In this document: one piece after another, positions 61,772 to 64,000 of the stretch | How the letters are laid out: the number at the start of each line of letters is the position of its first letter | Numbering within the stretch: the stretch's first letter is position 1 | Assembly (NCBI GenBank): GCA_964419145.1 | Contig: CAYQOM010000005.1 | Coordinates: 200,680 to 264,679, forward strand | Source: UBA2336 sp964419145 | GTDB taxonomy: Bacteria > Bacteroidota > Bacteroidia > Cytophagales > Cyclobacteriaceae | Direction of reading: 5' to 3' | Length of the DNA stretch: 64,000 bases | Made by a program: the position numbers and the translations under genes | Notes under the pieces: model-generated | Told to the model about the DNA's origin: nothing | The model's input: the letters and a program-made list of their open reading frames with translations, nothing else | Databases searched by the model: none

Positions 61772-62525
61772 CGCACACATTATCTGGCCATGTTCGCAGC
61801 CTTATCGAAGAGGACAAATACAAAATCGGAAGCCAAAGTTTACCGCTCCTAACGCTCATCTGCGCAAGACCGGGAACTGCAAAGCAGACTCCGATAGATA
61901 CGATCCTTTGGAATGCTGCACAGATTTAGACTTTACAATTGCCGATAGTACGTTCAGAGGAACCAGTGTCGTGTGGTATATCTTTGCCATTACCTTCATC
62001 GCGTTCATCAAAGGGTTGGCAGCGCTTGTTTTCTTTTTGCTCATAATTCATGGCCACAATTTGGCACAACACCTTGGTATGTTATGCTGTTGGCTATTGC
62101 TGTTTCCATGTGGGTACAGGCGGGAGAGGAGATCGACTGACGAGGTTATGCCTTTCCACTGATGTCAAAAAAAATCGGGCTGGCCATGGCAAGCATTCTG
62201 TTGGGTATTATTTGGGTTACATGACGCCTGCCGTTATTCTACATTACAGCTGCTGATACCTTTAACCAGTCATTTCCGCTGTATTTGTTTCAAGTAACTG
62301 GGCTTTTCTGGAAAGTGAATGGAAATTTGTTACCGCAGGCAAATGACGATTGGAGATATTCATTTTGGTTAATCGTCAACCTTGACAAATTTCCAGAAAC
62401 CCACGTTTTGCGGCTTGCGGGTTTTCATGCTGAAGGTGTGTGCTCGTGAACCTGACTTTTGAGTATAAAAGGAATGGACGAGTAGAACAGTAAATGCCGG
62501 GTTCATCCATTCCTTAAAAATTCAA
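61772..62525. other. 754-bp gene-poor gap with a pseudogene
   Basis: The part up to about 61950 shows no gene; the central part holds a CPBP-protease pseudogene; from about 62450 to the rnk-like gene nothing was seen. Confidence 0.5.
61950..62449 (+). pseudogene. CPBP (CAAX-like) intramembrane protease pseudogene
   Basis: One frame gives VVWYIFAITFIAFIKG, then after a shift near 62035 another gives SWPQFGTTPWYVMLLAIAV and the metal motif GEEID*RGYAFPLMSKKIG. In the family this reads EExxWR, so Trp has become TGA (62138-62140). A second Trp-to-TGA change (62222-62224) lies in SILLGIIWVT*RLPLFYITA, where the next residue, normally zinc-binding His, is Arg. The frame continues to 62449 with decayed sequence. 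The frameshift, two stops and lost His make it non-functional. Confidence 0.72.
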
Positions 62526-62942
62526 CTAGTATGCAAAGGTTTCTGAGTAAGATCTTGTAAGGTCAGCAACCAAAAAGTATTTTCTCTTTGTCTTAAAGAT
62601 CCAGGTAAAGCTGGAGCCGAGGCCTTTTCCCAGAAGTTCAAACCCGAATGGTGAGAATACAGAGATACGATCGGATTTTCCGTCAGTCTCGTTGGGAAGG
62701 ACTAGCGTGTAGGTATGATTGATCCGGACAATTGTATCGCGTAACGTTATTGTTGAATACAGCCGGGCAATATCGCGAGGAAAATCGCTGTCCGGGATAA
62801 TCTTAGCAGTTGCTAGTTTATCTAAAATTATTTTTTTCTGCAAGGCATCTTCAAACCAACTCGTCTCACCGTTTTTAACTAAGTCAACTAATTTATCGTG
62901 ATCCGTCTGTGTAATGATTAATTGTTTTTTTAACATCGTCAT
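62526..62942 (-). CDS. Rnk/GreA-C-like RNA polymerase-interacting protein
   Basis: A 138-aa protein of the Rnk (nucleoside diphosphate kinase regulator)/GreA-GreB C-terminal type. The N-terminal helix LIITQTDHDKLVDLVKN is followed by ALQKKIILDKLATAKIIP and the FKBP-like domain: DIARLYSTITLRDTI, TYTLVLPNETDGKSDRISVFSPFGFELLGKGLGSSFTWIF. There is no Gre coiled-coil finger, so it should bind RNA polymerase without cleavage activity. A perfect 22-bp palindrome lies 74-95 nt upstream. Confidence 0.82.
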   Translation of the reverse strand: MTMLKKQLIITQTDHDKLVDLVKNGETSWFEDALQKKIILDKLATAKIIPDSDFPRDIARLYSTITLRDTIVRINHTYTLVLPNETDGKSDRISVFSPFGFELLGKGLGSSFTWIFKTKRKYFLVADLTRSYSETFAY

Positions 62943-63495
62943 GTTCTTTCAATTTTAAGAATGTAAATCGGTTTAATAGAGTTAATTCGTGTTGTGTACG
63001 AACAAACGCAACACGCCATCCAAATCGATTTGGATGGAGCTAACCATGAAAGAGCATGAAGATTTTGATCAGTTGACGTAACATGATGAAGTAAATGGAT
63101 AAAATGTATTTAACTGAATTACAGCCAGCTTGTGCATTCAATCCCAGATCACCGCAGCCAAGCGAATGATCATTGCTTTCAGGGTTAAGACCGAAAAGCC
63201 TGTGATCGTTTTAATGAACGGGAATGTAACTTAGAGTTTTAGTACGGTCTTGCTTCTAAAGGCGAATGACGACCTTATCAGACATGAAAGACCGTATGCG
63301 TAGAAGGGTTTCCAGGCGCCCGCTCTTGAAATAGCCCTACGCTGGCCGGTCCGCCAGGCAATAGATAATTCTCATTATGGGTTTTTGATGCGTTGCGCAT
63401 AGTTGTGTTATACAATCTTGACGGCAAAGATACGAAAAATATTTTGTGTAAAAAGTGATTCCAATGCAGCGCGTTATAACGTAAGCACAAAGAGT
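62943..63495. other. 553-bp gap between rnk-like gene and recombinase remnant
   Basis: Contains the 22-bp palindrome at 63016-63037. Short open frames seen on both strands, at 63278-63628 and elsewhere, do not look like real proteins. No other structure was identified. Confidence 0.4.
63016..63037. repeat. Perfect 22-bp palindrome
   Basis: CCATCCAAATC followed directly by GATTTGGATGG: a perfect two-fold symmetric site with no spacer. It could be an operator for the minus-strand rnk-like gene or the resolution site of a mobile element; the sequence alone does not decide. Confidence 0.6.
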
Positions 63496-63882
63496 ATGAT
63501 GGCGATAAAGAGATATTCGAAATCCAACAAGAAGAAGGTTCAAGAACTCCAGGAGAAACTGGAGGTGTTAGAAGAACGCCATGCGTTTGGTGAGATCGGT
63601 AGAAATATTTTTGAAAAGATAGGAGCAAAACTCAAACTTGAAATTCAAAATTTGAGAAAAGAAATTGATAGTGACGCGGATCAATTATCGAACCCTGAAA
63701 AGTTCATCGAATATGCACTGAAAATGTGCGTAAATCTACCTGATTTGTGGGTTTCTGGTGATTGTCGTTAGATGGTTAAACTTCAAGAAATCGAGTTCCG
63801 GATGGTATTTTGTACAGTAGAAAAAAATGGTTATCGAACCTTGCGAGGGAATGAAATTCTCAAAGTAATCAGTTCATTTTAA
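63496..63882 (+). pseudogene. C-terminal remnant of a large serine site-specific recombinase
   Basis: The frame MMAIKRYSKSNKKKVQELQEKLEVLEERHAFGEIGRNIFEKI is the zinc-ribbon-proximal coiled coil of Bacteroidota serine recombinases, followed by LSNPEKFIEYALKMCVNLPDLWVSGD. After a TAG at 63769-63771 the same frame continues as LQEIEF and EKNGYRTLRGNEILKVISSF, matching the normal C-terminus (LQKLVFPEG and YRTxRVN). The catalytic resolvase and DNA-binding domains are missing; the upstream sequence is unrelated. So this is a truncated gene with an internal stop. Confidence 0.75.
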
Positions 63883-63906
63883 GGTAGTTCGGGATAAAAT
63901 AAAAAA

Positions 63907-63936
63907 GGGAAATCAAAATTTTTTTTTCGATTTCCC
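63907..63936. terminator. Hairpin terminator after recombinase remnant
   Basis: GGGAAATC and GATTTCCC form an 8-bp stem enclosing a loop made of AAAA and a run of nine T. It could serve transcription from either side. Confidence 0.55.
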
Positions 63937-63946
63937 CGCTTCAGCG

Positions 63947-63966
63947 TACCCGGAGCCGGAGTCGAA
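63947..63966 (-). other. tRNA 3'-end-like sequence, possible attachment site
   Basis: Reading the minus strand, TTCGACT (T-loop), CCGGC, TCCGGGT and A match the T-loop, T-stem 3' strand, acceptor 3' strand and discriminator base of a tRNA. The upstream partner strand (GTTGA) pairs poorly with CCGGC and no anticodon arm is visible in the remaining bases. It resembles the short tRNA tail left at an integration junction, or an incomplete tRNA cut by the window edge. Confidence 0.4.
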
Positions 63967-64000
63967 TCAACTTCAATATTGCCAATACCCTTTTTTAAAC

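Noticed and set aside
62050..62256. Reading frames at 61856-62256 as genes
   Set aside because: They are alternative frames through the CPBP pseudogene, whose family match explains the region better.
63278..63628. 116-aa reading frame on the minus strand over the recombinase remnant
   Set aside because: It overlaps the recombinase frame on the opposite strand, has erratic composition and no domain-like features.
63947..64000. Complete tRNA gene at the window's end
   Set aside because: Only the T-loop, T-stem 3' strand and acceptor 3' strand are convincing; the T-stem partner pairs poorly and no anticodon arm is visible before the window ends.

Overview
This window comes from a Bacteroidota chromosome, most likely a Cytophagales-type bacterium. 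The reasons are the clade's promoter architecture (TTTG, about 18-21 bp, TAnnTTTG) in front of several genes, starts that mostly lack an AGGAGG-type ribosome binding site, and families typical of the phylum: DUF6090, GIN-domain adhesin-like protein, DUF2911, a PorV/PorQ-like barrel, a ComEA-like helix-hairpin-helix barrel, and a CHAT-TPR secreted protein. This is inference from gene content; no 16S rRNA is present.

Positions 1-24000 are mostly core genome: pth-rplY-prs with tRNA-Gln, purL, an alpha/beta hydrolase, an ECF sigma factor with a small membrane protein, a TetR-controlled tolC-like/adaptor/RND efflux operon (8622-15269), a metallophosphoesterase, DoxX, an aldehyde dehydrogenase, an RRM protein and envelope proteins. 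Positions 24000-26500 are a small accessory patch: DUF6090, an M48 peptidase remnant, unknown short genes and an inverted-repeat element. Positions 26500-32000 hold molybdenum cofactor synthesis (moaA, moaD, moaE, mobA, moaC, moeA) on both strands, with a voltage-sensor K+ channel inside. Positions 32000-48400 return to housekeeping and envelope genes: K+/H+ antiporter, ffh, a retropepsin-like protease-RimK-AspA triad, FKBP, NhaA, an exported formylglycine-generating-enzyme-like lipoprotein with galactokinase, CHAT-TPR, and a P-type ATPase.

Positions 48700-64000 are accessory. After an esterase and an ArsR/AHSA1/VOC cassette comes the most interesting block, 51950-61800. A cysteine-containing Rrf2 regulator is flanked by two copies of one 10-8-10 palindrome, one before itself and one before a run of genes: a cbb3-like heme-copper oxidase, fused CcoO-cytochrome c, three unknown small proteins, group III truncated hemoglobin, cupin, Ric/ScdA di-iron repair protein and a double-CxxC protein. 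Next come folE, a flavin reductase, an exported helical lipoprotein, a frameshifted DoxX-like gene, an ECF sigma factor and a double CDGSH protein. A second shared promoter-like motif (TTGTAACC-N17-CCCTAAT) precedes folE and the lipoprotein gene. The block reads as a nitrosative-stress or low-oxygen respiration and Fe-S repair module with two layers of control.

The right end is decayed: a CPBP protease pseudogene, an Rnk/GreA-like gene, a perfect 22-bp palindrome, the C-terminal remnant of a large serine recombinase, and a 20-nt tRNA-3'-end-like sequence that may be an attachment site. No CRISPR array, rRNA or intact transposase was seen.
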